From Phycisphaerae bacterium (GTDB lineage: Bacteria > Planctomycetota > Phycisphaerae > UBA1845 > JAFGLZ01): 64,000 nucleotides of DNA. The translations under genes and the position numbers were made by a program. The notes below the pieces were generated by a model. The model searched no databases. It had not been told where the DNA came from and was given only the letters and a program-made list of their open reading frames with translations. The stretch is taken from contig JAFGLZ010000031.1 in the NCBI GenBank assembly GCA_016927755.1, forward strand, positions 1 to 64,000, read 5' to 3'. Below are positions 1 through 9,158 of this stretch, one piece after another; position 1 is the stretch's first letter; every line of letters begins with the position of its first letter.

Positions 1-231
1 CCCCCACCGGCCCAGACCCCATCCCCCCCACCTCTCCCCGAAGTCACCCCGAGCCCGAACCCCGGATCCCCGGTATTTCGACGCATTTCCGCGCGTTCCG
101 GTGCATTCCGCGACATTCTGCGACATTGTGCGACATTGTGCGACATCGCACCCACCCGTCCCGCCGCTCCCCCACCGGCCCAGACCCCATCCCCGCCACG
201 TCCCGCCGAAGTCACCCCGAGCCCGAACCCC
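1..231. repeat. Direct repeat pair at left window edge
   Basis: Bases 1-63 and 169-231 are near-identical direct copies of a C-rich segment that begins CCCCCACCGGCCCAGACCCC and ends in GTCACCCCGAGCCCGAACCC, with a few mismatches in the middle. They flank the short tandem array at 111-147. No credible gene lies in 1-330; the open frames there are proline/arginine-rich and have no recognisable domain. The function is unknown. The left copy begins at the window edge, so the array may extend further out. Confidence 0.75.
111..147. repeat. 10-bp tandem repeat, unit CGACATTGTG
   Basis: The unit CGACATTSTG is repeated about 3.7 times in tandem (CGACATTCTG, CGACATTGTG, CGACATTGTG, CGACATC). It sits between the two copies of the longer direct repeat, downstream of the stop of ilvE. 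It has no start codon, ribosome binding site or hairpin. It looks like a simple-sequence tract. Confidence 0.8.
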
Positions 232-330
232 AGCCCAACACCCCGGCGCCGTCCGTACCAATGCCAAAGCGGCGTCCACCCCCAACGGGGCAAGACGCCG
301 CTGTCCCTAGCCACCACGATCGCCTCGCGA

Positions 331-1236
331 CTACTCCGCCCGAATCAGGGCATGGAAGTCCGACATGAGTTGTTTGGTGATCGGCCCCGGCTTGCCGTCG
401 CCGATCGGACGCCCGTCGATGCTCGTCACCGCGATCACCTCGGCCGCCGTCCCCGTCAGGAAGCACTCCTGAACCACGTACAGGTCGTGCCGCACCAGGT
501 CCTTCTCCTCGACCGTCATCCCGCGCTTCCGAGCCAGCTCGATCACCGCGTCTCGAGTCACCCCCTCCAGGATCCCCGCGCTCGTCGGTGGCGTCTGCAG
601 CTTGCCGTCCCGGATGACGAAGATGTTGTCCCCGGTGCACTCGGCCACGAACCCCAGGTGGTTCAGCATGATCGCCTCGGGCGCATTGGCGTCCTGGCCC
701 TCGATCTTGGCCAGGATGTTGTTCAGGTAGTTCAGCGACTTGATCCGCGGACTCAGCGCCGCCGGATGACTCCGCATCGTCGGCACCGTGATCACCGCCA
801 TGCCCGTCTCGTACAGCGCCGGCGGATACAGCTCGATCTGGTCCGCGATGACAAACACCGACGGACACGCCGTCTTCAGGATGCTCAGACCCAGCGTCCC
901 GACCCCGCGCGTCACCACCAGGCGGATATACGCGTCCTTGCCGGCCAAACCGTTGCCCGCGAGCGTGTCGTACATGGCCTTCGTGATCTCGTCCGGTGTC
1001 ATCGGGATCACCAGACGAATCGCTCTGGCCGAGTCGTACAAGCGGCGAACGTGCTGCTCGCAGCGGAAGATCTTCCCGTTGTAGCTGCGGATGCCCTCGA
1101 ACACGCCGTCGCCGTAGAGCAGCCCGTGGTCGAACACGCTGATCTTGGCCTCGCCGGCGGGCACCAGCTCGCCGTCGAGCCAGATCTTCAGGTCGGGTCT
1201 TGGTGCGAACTCGTTCTTGCGGTTTCTAAGGTCCAT
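331..1236 (-). CDS. ilvE: Branched-chain amino acid aminotransferase
   Basis: A 301-aa class IV PLP aminotransferase that reversibly transfers the amino group between glutamate and the keto acids of valine, leucine and isoleucine, in the cytoplasm. The N-terminal FDHGLLYGDGVFEGIR block (about residues 35-50) is the family hallmark. The PLP lysine is K166 in RIKSLNYLNN. E199 in AECTGDNIF and the GILEGVTR phosphate-binding loop (221-228) are in place. Length is normal for the family. The start is the ATG before DLRNRKNEF. It is monocistronic here; the next gene (an ABC ATPase) ends 153 bp upstream, separated by a pair of palindromic repeats. The related D-amino-acid aminotransferase or aminodeoxychorismate lyase are less likely given the IlvE-type YGDGVFEGIR and SLNYLNN motifs. 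Confidence 0.93.
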   Translation of the reverse strand: MDLRNRKNEFAPRPDLKIWLDGELVPAGEAKISVFDHGLLYGDGVFEGIRSYNGKIFRCEQHVRRLYDSARAIRLVIPMTPDEITKAMYDTLAGNGLAGKDAYIRLVVTRGVGTLGLSILKTACPSVFVIADQIELYPPALYETGMAVITVPTMRSHPAALSPRIKSLNYLNNILAKIEGQDANAPEAIMLNHLGFVAECTGDNIFVIRDGKLQTPPTSAGILEGVTRDAVIELARKRGMTVEEKDLVRHDLYVVQECFLTGTAAEVIAVTSIDGRPIGDGKPGPITKQLMSDFHALIRAE

Positions 1237-1330
1237 TTGTCTGTCCGTCTGGTCTCTGCGTTTGGCTTCCCAATGCTTCCGCGCCGGCGGTCGTCCCGGC
1301 GACGATCCCGCGCTGTGTCGATTGTCGGGC

Positions 1331-1377
1331 CACGGGCAAGATGCCCGTGCTGCTTATTCACGGGCAAGATGCCCGTG
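1331..1377. repeat. Two copies of a 19-bp palindrome
   Basis: CACGGGCAAGATGCCCGTG occurs at 1331-1349 and again at 1359-1377. Each copy is an inverted repeat (8-bp arms around AGA), and they are separated by 9 bp. They lie between the stop of the ABC ATPase gene and the start of ilvE. They could form tandem hairpins that protect or end the upstream transcript, but no T-run follows. They resemble REP-like interspersed repeats. Confidence 0.75.
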
Positions 1378-1389
1378 CCACGGGGGCGG

Positions 1390-2178
1390 TTAGTCCGAGG
1401 GAGCCGACTTGATGCGTCCGTCGGCGATCTGGACCGTACGGTCGGCCTGCTCGGCCACCCACGCGTCATGCGTGACCATGACCATGGTCTGACCCTGACG
1501 ATTCAGGTCCTTGAGCAGGCCGAGGATCTCTCGCCCGGTGCGAGCATCCAGGTTACCGGTCGGCTCGTCGGCAAGCAAGACCCGCGGACGGTTGATGAGC
1601 GCCCTGGCGATGGCCACGCGCTGCCGCTCTCCGCCGGATAGCTCGTTCGGCTTGTGGCGGAGGCGATTGGTCAAACCGAGGCTCTCGGCCGTTTGGTGCG
1701 CCCGCTCGGTGAGGTCTCGGCGCCGTCCGAACCAGTTGGCCACCGTCTCGCCGACCATGCACGGCAGAAGGATGTTCTCGATGACGTCCAGCTCCGGTAG
1801 GAGGTGATAGAACTGGAAGACGAACCCGAATGCGGCGTTCCGCAGCCGGTTCCGGAAGGGCTCGAGCGGACCGCCGCGCAAGCGCGCCGAGAAGGCGGAG
1901 CGATCGGCGGACTCGCGTTCGATCACGGGGATCGCGCGAACATCCTCGGCCTCGAACAGGTCCTGACCGTCGAAAGTGACCTGTCCCTTCTGGGGGACGT
2001 CCAGCGCGCCCAGGATGTGCATCAGCGTGCTCTTGCCGCTGCCACTGCTGCCCATGATCGCGACGAACTCCCCGCGCTTCACGGACATCGACACGCCGCG
2101 GAGCACCTGCAGCTCGGTCCGTCCGAGCGGATAGGTCTTGTGGAGGTTCTTGGCCACGAGGATCGCGTCGTTACTCAT
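1390..2178 (-). CDS. ABC transporter ATP-binding protein, LolD/MacB type
   Basis: A 262-aa ATPase subunit that should power the adjacent FtsX-type permease, probably for lipoprotein release from the inner membrane or a related mechanotransmission role. Walker A is GSSGSGKS (43-50), the Q-loop glutamine is Q122, the signature is LSGGE (180-184), Walker B is VLLADEP (200-206) and the switch histidine is H237. An insertion of about 30 residues (roughly 80-112, rich in R/E) lies between Walker A and the Q-loop, where usual LolD proteins have a short turn; this makes it longer than the usual 225-235 aa. Its ATG overlaps the stop of the permease gene by 8 bases (ATGAGTAA), so the two are translationally coupled. 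The exact substrate cannot be read from sequence. Confidence 0.88.
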   Translation of the reverse strand: MSNDAILVAKNLHKTYPLGRTELQVLRGVSMSVKRGEFVAIMGSSGSGKSTLMHILGALDVPQKGQVTFDGQDLFEAEDVRAIPVIERESADRSAFSARLRGGPLEPFRNRLRNAAFGFVFQFYHLLPELDVIENILLPCMVGETVANWFGRRRDLTERAHQTAESLGLTNRLRHKPNELSGGERQRVAIARALINRPRVLLADEPTGNLDARTGREILGLLKDLNRQGQTMVMVTHDAWVAEQADRTVQIADGRIKSAPSD

Positions 2179-5100
2179 AGCGAAGCGCCTCCACGGGCCA
2201 GGTTCGCCCCGCGCGCAAGGCCGGGAACGTCGCCCCGAGAACGGACGACAGGATCGCCACGACGAAGATGACCGCCGCCTCCTCGAACTTCACGGTGTCC
2301 GGGATGATGTCGAATGTGTAGACCTCCGCGCTCCAGATCCTCAGGCCCGGGTGAATCCGCGCGATCCAGTTCTGGATGGAGTTGATGTTGTGCACGAACA
2401 CCGTGCCGATCCACAGGCCCAGACTCGCGCCGACCACCCCGATCGCCGCGCCGTACGCCAGGAAAACGCCGGCCACGCCGCCGGACGACGCCCCGACGCT
2501 CTTGAGGATGCCGATGTCGCGCGTCTTCTCCGTCACGATCATGTAGAAGATGCACAGGACCAGAAAGATCGCCACCGCCGAAATGACCGCAAACAGCGTC
2601 AGGACGAGGATCTTCTCCTTCTGCACCGCCGCGATGAACTGCGCCTGCTGCTCCTCCCACGTGTTGAAGACGACCAGGCGCATCTTGTCGCTGCCTTCCT
2701 CGGACCAGGTAAGACAGAAGTCGTTCCACTCCCTCACGAGCTGGGCGCGACGGGCCAGAACGTCCTGCCCCTCGGTCAGCTTGATCAGGACCTGCGACGC
2801 CCGCGGGGGCGTGGAGCCGGTGCCGTCGGTCCGCCGGAGGGGCCCCATCTCCATGATCTCTTGCAGCATCTCGAACTCGACGTAGACGCAGACGGAGTCG
2901 ATGTCGTAGACGCCGGTTCGAGAGTCGTCCACGTATCGCAGGGGCAAACTGATGGGCTGCTTGCGCGAGAACGCGCCGCCCGGCGTGAGTGGCAGCACCG
3001 CGACCGTCATCTCGATGCCACGCGGGTAGTATCGCTCGTACTTCCCGCTGGCCTGTCGCCGCGCGACGAGGTCTCGCCCGATGATAACGCCGTAGTAGAG
3101 CCCCCCGCTGTAGCCGGGTCGGGTTCGGATCCGGGCGAGCGTGTCGATCGGATCCTGCATCTGATCCATGATGCGGTTGAGGTCGTCCACCACCGATTTG
3201 TTCTTGGCCGAAAGCTTGTCCGAGGCGTCCATCATCTGGCTGACGAGGACCTCGAAGATGGCACGCATCGGCTGGGTCTCGGGCCAGTCGGGCAGGTGCT
3301 TGATCAGCCCCTCCAGTCGTTCGGCCTGCTTTATCAGCCGATCGGCGAGCGTGGGCTGGCTGGTCGAAGGCGTCTGGCCCGGGGCCGTTGAGGTCTGGGC
3401 GCCCGGCGTTGCCGGCGGGGTCGTTGCGGCGATGTCGTCGCCGTCGGAGGCCGGGTCGGTCCTGGGAATTCCCGACCAGTTGCCTGCCGCCGCGTCCTCG
3501 CCGATGAACTGCAGCTCGATGCGAATGGTCCGCAGCTCGTCGTAAACGTGCGAAGCGTCGCTCCCGCCGTACTGAGCGTACTCGCCGGGGCCGGGGTAGT
3601 CTCCCCCGGGCTCGCGGTCATAGAGCGCCCGCTCTTGCGGGTCGGTCATTTTGGCCAGGCCCTGGGCCCGGGCCTCCTCGTACGCTTCAGGCAGGAGCGG
3701 CAGTCTGGTGATGTCCCGGCCCCAATAGGGCTGCTGCTGCCGCCCGAGCTTGGTCGTGCCGGGGTAGCACTGCTCGTAATTCAGGCTCTGGCCGAATCGC
3801 GTGACGTGGACCACCTCGTCGAGTCGGATGGCCATCACGCGGACCATGTTGGTGACCTTCGAGACGGGGAATCGAAGAACCCCGTAGGTGTAGATGACCG
3901 GGGTGGCCTCGGCGACGATGGGTTGACCGTTCTCGTCACGGAGGCCCTTGATGCGATCGATGAACTCCTGGTAGCCGGGGAAGCCGTTCAGCGACTTGTT
4001 CTCCATGATCAGGTCGCCGAGCAGGCCGCGGGATCGGTCTCGCACGAGATCGAGGAACCCGCCCATGACGCTGATGACGATCAGCACCATGGCCACGCAG
4101 AGGGTGACCGCGCCGATGGCGAAGAACGCGATCCGGCGCTTCTGCAGGAGCCGGGTCGCCATGAACGGGGCATAGTGTCGCGTCGCGCCAACGTCACGGA
4201 GCGCCACCCATCCGAGCCAGTAGGCCAGCGCGAGAACGGCCACGCCCACCAGGACCAGCCCCGCGTTCAGCGCGATCATGTCCGGACGGCCGGAAGTCCC
4301 GAGGAGACATTCGGCCAACAAGACCGTCGGAGCGGCCAGTCGGATGACGAAGACGACGCACCGGAGCCAGACGTAGGGAAGGATCGTGTTGAGGCCCGGC
4401 CAGCGGATCATCGTCATGAAGGCCAGAAGAAGGCATCCCCAAAACACGATGCAGCGCTCGACCCGGTCCTCGGCAAACTCGGCGGGGCTGTAATACCAGG
4501 CCATTCCGGTGAGCTTGCGCTGAGCCCACGCGGACAGGTCGCCGAAGCGGGTCTGGTCGGCGTCCGGGTGGTCACCTGCCAGAAGCGTGTACTGGTACGC
4601 GGCCTCATTCGCCTGCTGATTGCGGAACATGTCCAGCAGCTCGGCCATGAGGCGCTGCTTGTGCGCCTGCATCTCCGGCGGGAGCTTCGTGATGGGGGTG
4701 CGAAGGTGTCGCTTGTAGAGCGAGGCGCCGGGGGCCTCCTCGCCGAGGAGCATCAGGCCCGTCTGGGCGTTGAGAGCGGTCACGAAAAGCCAAGCGACCA
4801 GGTGGATCCAGACGGCCCCGGCGACGCACTGGAGGGCGCGACGCGAGGTCGCAAGCTGCCAGCGTCCGACGGCCAGGGCGGCCCGCAAGAGCCATCGATG
4901 TAGCGAAAGCCAAAGGAGAATGAGCGCCGCCGCCGGCGCGAGTGCGAGAAAGATCGGCGACGCCACGAAGATCCAGGCCTCGCCCCCACTGGCCACCTCC
5001 CCATAGAGGACCAAAACCACCTCGGCGGCGCCGGGCAGAAGCGGCAACAGAACCAGATCAACGGCGACTAGATAGATCAACGGGTGAAGGATCGGCGGCG

Positions 5101-5854
5101 CGTAAGACAAACCGTAACACACGAGTCCGTATGCGATGATCCCGCCCAGCACGGCAAGCGCGGGGCCTCCGAGGCCCCCGATGAGCACCCGGACCGGGCC
5201 ACCGCCGGTAATGAACAGCCTCTGGTATGCCGGGAGGGACCGGATGAACCGCCGCAACGGGTCGGCGCCAAGATCGCAGACGATGTAGTAGGCAGCGCCG
5301 ACGACGGCGCGGATGCCGTGGCCCAGTGCCCAAGGAACGAGCCACGCGGGCGAAGAGGCGGCGAGTGTCCAGCGCCCGACGGAGAGGGCCAGGACGACGG
5401 CACTCGCGGCAAGCAGGGACTGCAATGCGATGCCGACCTCCGGAAGCCCGGCAAAGGCCAATCCGACCGTCAGGAATGAGAAGGCCAACGGATCGTACGG
5501 GGAGAGGGACCATCGGGGAACCGCCACCGCAACGAGGGCGACCAGGGCCGCGATAGCGTAAATGCCGACCATTGCCCGCACGACCGCCCAGAGGCGAGCG
5601 TCCGTTTGAGCCGAAACGTAAAGCTCATAGCCTCCCAAGCCCGTCAGGATCAGTCCAAGTACAATCCTGAACTGCACGGCCAGGGCGGCGCCGACGGGAC
5701 CGATCTGCGCGATCGTCACGAGGCCGACCGCCACGTGGACGAATCCGTGGACGAGGACGACGGCACGCTGGACCTCGAGCACGGTGTCCGTCCCGTTCAT
5801 CGGGAGCGGGCCGAGGCGGTCCAAGCGTTCGGTCTCAGGCGCGGTCTTGGCCAT
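2171..5854 (-). CDS. Very long FtsX/LolC-E-type ABC permease
   Basis: A 1227-aa inner-membrane protein. The last ~665 residues are a LolC/LolE-like permease: an N-terminal TMD beginning near residue 565 (FMATRLLQKRRIAFF), a large periplasmic domain, and the three-helix FtsX domain from about residue 1070 to the end (TEKTRDIGILKSVGAS). The periplasmic part is about 490 residues, roughly double that of E. coli LolC/E, and has a Pro/Thr-rich stretch near residue 810. In front of it are about 560 extra residues with many hydrophobic helices unlike any permease I recognise. The start is 3 bp after the lysS stop and the end overlaps the ATPase start, so lysS-permease-ATPase is one operon. Family-level call only; the N-terminal region is of unknown function. 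Confidence 0.8.
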   Translation of the reverse strand: MAKTAPETERLDRLGPLPMNGTDTVLEVQRAVVLVHGFVHVAVGLVTIAQIGPVGAALAVQFRIVLGLILTGLGGYELYVSAQTDARLWAVVRAMVGIYAIAALVALVAVAVPRWSLSPYDPLAFSFLTVGLAFAGLPEVGIALQSLLAASAVVLALSVGRWTLAASSPAWLVPWALGHGIRAVVGAAYYIVCDLGADPLRRFIRSLPAYQRLFITGGGPVRVLIGGLGGPALAVLGGIIAYGLVCYGLSYAPPILHPLIYLVAVDLVLLPLLPGAAEVVLVLYGEVASGGEAWIFVASPIFLALAPAAALILLWLSLHRWLLRAALAVGRWQLATSRRALQCVAGAVWIHLVAWLFVTALNAQTGLMLLGEEAPGASLYKRHLRTPITKLPPEMQAHKQRLMAELLDMFRNQQANEAAYQYTLLAGDHPDADQTRFGDLSAWAQRKLTGMAWYYSPAEFAEDRVERCIVFWGCLLLAFMTMIRWPGLNTILPYVWLRCVVFVIRLAAPTVLLAECLLGTSGRPDMIALNAGLVLVGVAVLALAYWLGWVALRDVGATRHYAPFMATRLLQKRRIAFFAIGAVTLCVAMVLIVISVMGGFLDLVRDRSRGLLGDLIMENKSLNGFPGYQEFIDRIKGLRDENGQPIVAEATPVIYTYGVLRFPVSKVTNMVRVMAIRLDEVVHVTRFGQSLNYEQCYPGTTKLGRQQQPYWGRDITRLPLLPEAYEEARAQGLAKMTDPQERALYDREPGGDYPGPGEYAQYGGSDASHVYDELRTIRIELQFIGEDAAAGNWSGIPRTDPASDGDDIAATTPPATPGAQTSTAPGQTPSTSQPTLADRLIKQAERLEGLIKHLPDWPETQPMRAIFEVLVSQMMDASDKLSAKNKSVVDDLNRIMDQMQDPIDTLARIRTRPGYSGGLYYGVIIGRDLVARRQASGKYERYYPRGIEMTVAVLPLTPGGAFSRKQPISLPLRYVDDSRTGVYDIDSVCVYVEFEMLQEIMEMGPLRRTDGTGSTPPRASQVLIKLTEGQDVLARRAQLVREWNDFCLTWSEEGSDKMRLVVFNTWEEQQAQFIAAVQKEKILVLTLFAVISAVAIFLVLCIFYMIVTEKTRDIGILKSVGASSGGVAGVFLAYGAAIGVVGASLGLWIGTVFVHNINSIQNWIARIHPGLRIWSAEVYTFDIIPDTVKFEEAAVIFVVAILSSVLGATFPALRAGRTWPVEALRYE

Positions 5855-5857
5855 GGT

Positions 5858-7426
5858 CTATGACGGGTCGGCCGACTCCTCGGCTTCGTCTTCCGTCGGG
5901 GCCTCGGCGGCGTGCGCCTGGGGCCTCTGCAGCGGAAACAGGATGACGTCTCGAATGCTCTTGCTGCCGGTCAGGAGCATGACGATTCGGTCGATGCCGA
6001 TGCCGAGCCCACCAGCCGGCGGCATCCCGTACTGGAGAGCCAGGACAAAGTCCTCGTCCATGACGGCCATCGTCTCGGTCTGGCCGTCGAGTTGGATTCG
6101 GAAGTTCTCTTCCTGGACCCCCGGGTCGTTCAGCTCGGTGTACGCGTTGCCCAGCTCCATGCCGCCGGCCGCGAAAATCTCGAATCGCAGCGCGATCGTC
6201 GGATCGTCGGGCTTGCGGCGCGTCAGCGGACAGAGCGGGGCCGGGTAGTCCTTCACGAACGTCGGGTTGACCAGCTTCGGCTCGACGGTCGCCTCGAAGA
6301 CCTCCTGGACGACCATGGCGTCCGCCAGGTGCTTGTGCGTGATGCCCAGGGCGTCGGCTCTGGCGCGGACTGCGGCCACATCGGTCATATCGACGCCGGC
6401 GTACTCATCGAGGCATTCGGCGTAGGTCCGTCGAGGCCACGGCGGCGTGAAGTCGATTTCTAGGTCGCCAAAGGTCCGCTTGTATCCCCCGCCGATCCGT
6501 TCGATGGCCGCGGTCACCATGGCCTCGGTGAGGTCCATCATGTCGTTGTAGTCGCCGTAGGCCTGGTAGACCTCGAGCATCGTGAACTCGGGGTTGTGCT
6601 TCGTGCTGATGCCCTCGTTCCGGAAGTTCCGGTTGATCTCGAAGACCCGCTCCAGGCCGCCGACGAGGAGCCGCTTGAGATACAGCTCCGGGCTGATGCG
6701 CAAGAACAGGTCGACGTTGAGCGTGTTGTGGTGCGTCGTGAAGGGTCGCGCCTCCGCCCCGCCGTAGATGGGCTGGAGCATGGGCGTCTCGACCTCCAGG
6801 AAGCCGCGGTCGCGCAAGACCGTCCGGAACTCGTGGATGATGACGCTTCGAGTGACGAACGCGTCGCGAACGTCGGGGTTGGCGAACAGGTCGACGTATC
6901 GGTGCCGGTATCGCCACTCGACGTCCGTCAGGCCGTGGAACTTCTCGGGCGGCGGCCGGAGCGACTTGCACAGGACGGTCAGGGCGTCCACCCAGATCGT
7001 GATCTCGCCGGTCTTGGTCTTGCCGAGGCACCCCTCGACGCCGATGAGGTCGCCCAGATCGAGGAGCTTGATCACCGGCCAAACGTCCTTGAGAGCCTTC
7101 TTGCTCAGACCGACCTGGATCTCCCCGCTGCGATCGCGGAGGGTCAGGAAGGCCAGGCTGCCGAACATTCGCTGGAGGATGATCCGCCCGACGACACGAA
7201 CGCGCTCGGCCTCGGCGGACTCACCTGGCTCGAGATTGAGGGCCTCGGCGCGGTCGCGGACGCCGGCAAAGGCCTCGGCCCCCTCGAAACGCCCGCCGTA
7301 CGGGTCGACCCCCAGCTCACGGAGTCGGTCCAGCTTCTTGAGTCGGTCTTGATAGTGCTTCTGTGGGTCGGTCTGCTCGCTCACGGTCCTGGATCTCGCA
7401 TCGGGTCGTAGGGTTAAGATCGGCAT
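5858..7426 (-). CDS. lysS: Lysyl-tRNA synthetase, class II
   Basis: A 522-aa cytoplasmic enzyme charging tRNA-Lys. An N-terminal OB-fold anticodon-binding domain (about 60-170) precedes the class II catalytic core. Motif 2 lies in VFEINRNFRNEGIS followed by HNPEFTMLE, and motif 3 is GGLGIGIDRIVMLL near the C-terminus. Length is typical. The ATG used here adds about 14 residues before VSEQTDPQKHYQDR; a GTG at 7384 gives an N-terminus closer to known LysS, and neither has a strong ribosome binding site. It is the first gene of an operon with the long permease and its ATPase, a tRNA synthetase/envelope-transport pairing without an obvious functional link. Confidence 0.95.
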   Translation of the reverse strand: MPILTLRPDARSRTVSEQTDPQKHYQDRLKKLDRLRELGVDPYGGRFEGAEAFAGVRDRAEALNLEPGESAEAERVRVVGRIILQRMFGSLAFLTLRDRSGEIQVGLSKKALKDVWPVIKLLDLGDLIGVEGCLGKTKTGEITIWVDALTVLCKSLRPPPEKFHGLTDVEWRYRHRYVDLFANPDVRDAFVTRSVIIHEFRTVLRDRGFLEVETPMLQPIYGGAEARPFTTHHNTLNVDLFLRISPELYLKRLLVGGLERVFEINRNFRNEGISTKHNPEFTMLEVYQAYGDYNDMMDLTEAMVTAAIERIGGGYKRTFGDLEIDFTPPWPRRTYAECLDEYAGVDMTDVAAVRARADALGITHKHLADAMVVQEVFEATVEPKLVNPTFVKDYPAPLCPLTRRKPDDPTIALRFEIFAAGGMELGNAYTELNDPGVQEENFRIQLDGQTETMAVMDEDFVLALQYGMPPAGGLGIGIDRIVMLLTGSKSIRDVILFPLQRPQAHAAEAPTEDEAEESADPS

Positions 7427-7487
7427 GGTAACAGCAATCCAGGTCCCACAGCAACTGGACGAACGCCACGCGCCAGAACGCTCGCTT

Positions 7488-7603
7488 GCCGTCGTTCCCG
7501 CAAAGGCGGGAATCCAGAAGGAACGCTAATTCCAGTGCTGCCGGGGGAGGGGCGCCCGGCGGATTGCGTGGTCCTGGATTCCCGCCTTTGCGGGAACGAC
7601 GGC
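7488..7603. mobile_element. MITE-like element with perfect 30-bp terminal inverted repeats
   Basis: Bases 7488-7517 and 7574-7603 are exact reverse complements over 30 bp; each arm contains an inner inverted repeat (TTCCCGC, AAAG, GCGGGAA). The 56-bp centre is GC-rich and has no gene. The arm resembles the widespread interspersed repeat built around GTTCCCGC...GCGGGAATCCAG seen in many bacterial genomes. It lies in the 400-bp gap between lysS and a membrane protein gene. There is no transposase, so if mobile it would be non-autonomous. The rest of 7427-7828 shows nothing recognisable. Confidence 0.7.
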
Positions 7604-7828
7604 ACGCTCACTGATCTGGCCAGACCGTCTCCCGAACAGATCTCCGGAACGTAGTCACCGGTCGCCGGGGTCTACTTCGGGATGTCTATTCCATTTGTGT
7701 AGTTTCTCTAGTGTGCGTCGCGAGGAATCCGAGGACACCGTATTCAGAAGCTGAATGAGGGAGCTCGCCACCGACCCGATCGAGAGGGTAGCGCGGACCG
7801 CCAGATCCAGGGCCTGCGGATCTTGGAG

Positions 7829-9070
7829 TCAGCGCAGGAGCCAGAACCAGACCCAGGCGAAGGTGTAGGCGATGTCAACCGCAATGAGGAACTTAGCCCA
7901 CCAGGGTGGGCGGGGCCCGAAGCCCATCATCATGAGGACGAAGAAGATGGGATAGACGTCGAGAAGATGCCGGCTTCCGGCGGGGCCGGCCTCGTTGGCG
8001 TGGTGAAGCAGGAGCGGCACAAGCGTGAGCCAGGCGGCAAGCCAGAAGAAGCCGAACTTGGGCCCACGACGGAACGCGGCAACGAGACAGAAGAAGCCGG
8101 GCGTAGTGAGAAAGAGACTGGTGCCCTCGTGCCGGCTGACGAGATACGGCGGAACATTGACCAGACGGTAGAAGTTCAGGAAGTGGGCCTTCACATTGTC
8201 GACAAGGAAGACAGGGCTGAAGACCCCCTTGGCCAGCCGGTCGGCGTATGGAGTGAGCATCCGCCCCCGCCCGAAGTCGAACGGACCGCCAAACTGAGCG
8301 GCGTTGAGCATCAGCCAGAAGACCATGATGATCGTCGGGACAGCCAGGAATCGGGCGACGGCCATGAGCCGACGTCGGGTGGACGGTTCGGCGACGAAAC
8401 TGTCGTATAGAAGATAGACAAGGGCCGGCAGGGCTCCGATGCAAGGGGGCCTGCTGGCAAAGGCAAAGGCCCACGCGGCCCCCGCGCCGAAACGCGAGCC
8501 CCTCGCGGCAAGGAAAATCGCTAGAGGCAGAGCGGCAAGAGAAACCCAGTGTGCCATGAACCAGACGCCTCGGAAGGGTACGTTGAGCCAAATGATAGTT
8601 CCAAGGGCGTAGAAGGCCGTGAGCCATTCGAGGGTTTCGGCGCTGACGGGAGTGCGGGTTCGTCGGGCTACGGCCGGCATCGCGAGGTGCATAAACGTGA
8701 CGGACGTTGCGGCGAGCAGACAGTGGAAGAGCATGTCCGGGAGCCTGCCGCCGAAGATTGCCACGGGGACGAACATGAGGATCGTGGGGCCCGGGGGGAA
8801 AGAGGAATAGGGCAGCCCGTCGACGGGTGAGAGATCGGGCAGGCCGCAGTTGGGATCGAGGTGCAGCCTTCCATTGAGCCAGGCGAGGGCCTGAGCGGCA
8901 TGGTGGTGCGGCCCGGAGCAGTAGATGAGCGCCCGCCAGCGTATCCGCGTGCCGTAGACGGTGGCACAGTATGCGAGGAAAGCGATGAGGAACCAGCGCA
9001 CGGCGCTTCGCCGGAGCGATCGGGAATCAGTGGGCGAACTAGAGGCAACGCCGGCGTTGCTGGCAGACAT
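7829..9070 (-). CDS. Multi-pass membrane protein, glycosyltransferase-like
   Basis: About 413 residues from the chosen ATG (a GTG at 9106 would add 12). The protein has around ten hydrophobic segments, starting with RWFLIAFLAYCATVYGTR, then a short exposed stretch GPHHHAAQALAWLNGRL, which is the position where GT-C polyprenyl-phosphate sugar transferases carry their first loop. The basic/aromatic loops between helices and the PGPTILMFVPVAIFG segment fit the GT-C type fold, but no diagnostic catalytic acidic pair is obvious. It stands alone between a repeat element and a divergent PLP enzyme. A role in cell-surface glycan building is inferred only from fold type. Confidence 0.55.
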   Translation of the reverse strand: MSASNAGVASSSPTDSRSLRRSAVRWFLIAFLAYCATVYGTRIRWRALIYCSGPHHHAAQALAWLNGRLHLDPNCGLPDLSPVDGLPYSSFPPGPTILMFVPVAIFGGRLPDMLFHCLLAATSVTFMHLAMPAVARRTRTPVSAETLEWLTAFYALGTIIWLNVPFRGVWFMAHWVSLAALPLAIFLAARGSRFGAGAAWAFAFASRPPCIGALPALVYLLYDSFVAEPSTRRRLMAVARFLAVPTIIMVFWLMLNAAQFGGPFDFGRGRMLTPYADRLAKGVFSPVFLVDNVKAHFLNFYRLVNVPPYLVSRHEGTSLFLTTPGFFCLVAAFRRGPKFGFFWLAAWLTLVPLLLHHANEAGPAGSRHLLDVYPIFFVLMMMGFGPRPPWWAKFLIAVDIAYTFAWVWFWLLR

Positions 9071-9158
9071 AAACCTGGCGTCCTCGAATCGAGGGCTGCG
9101 ATTCACGGAAGACGATCGGCGCGCGCCACGATAGATGGTTGCTCGCGCGTCGGCGGAG

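Noticed and set aside
136..1641. 501-codon plus-strand open frame opposite ilvE and the ABC ATPase
   Set aside because: Arg/His/Val-rich shadow frame; ilvE and the ATPase on the other strand have full catalytic motifs.
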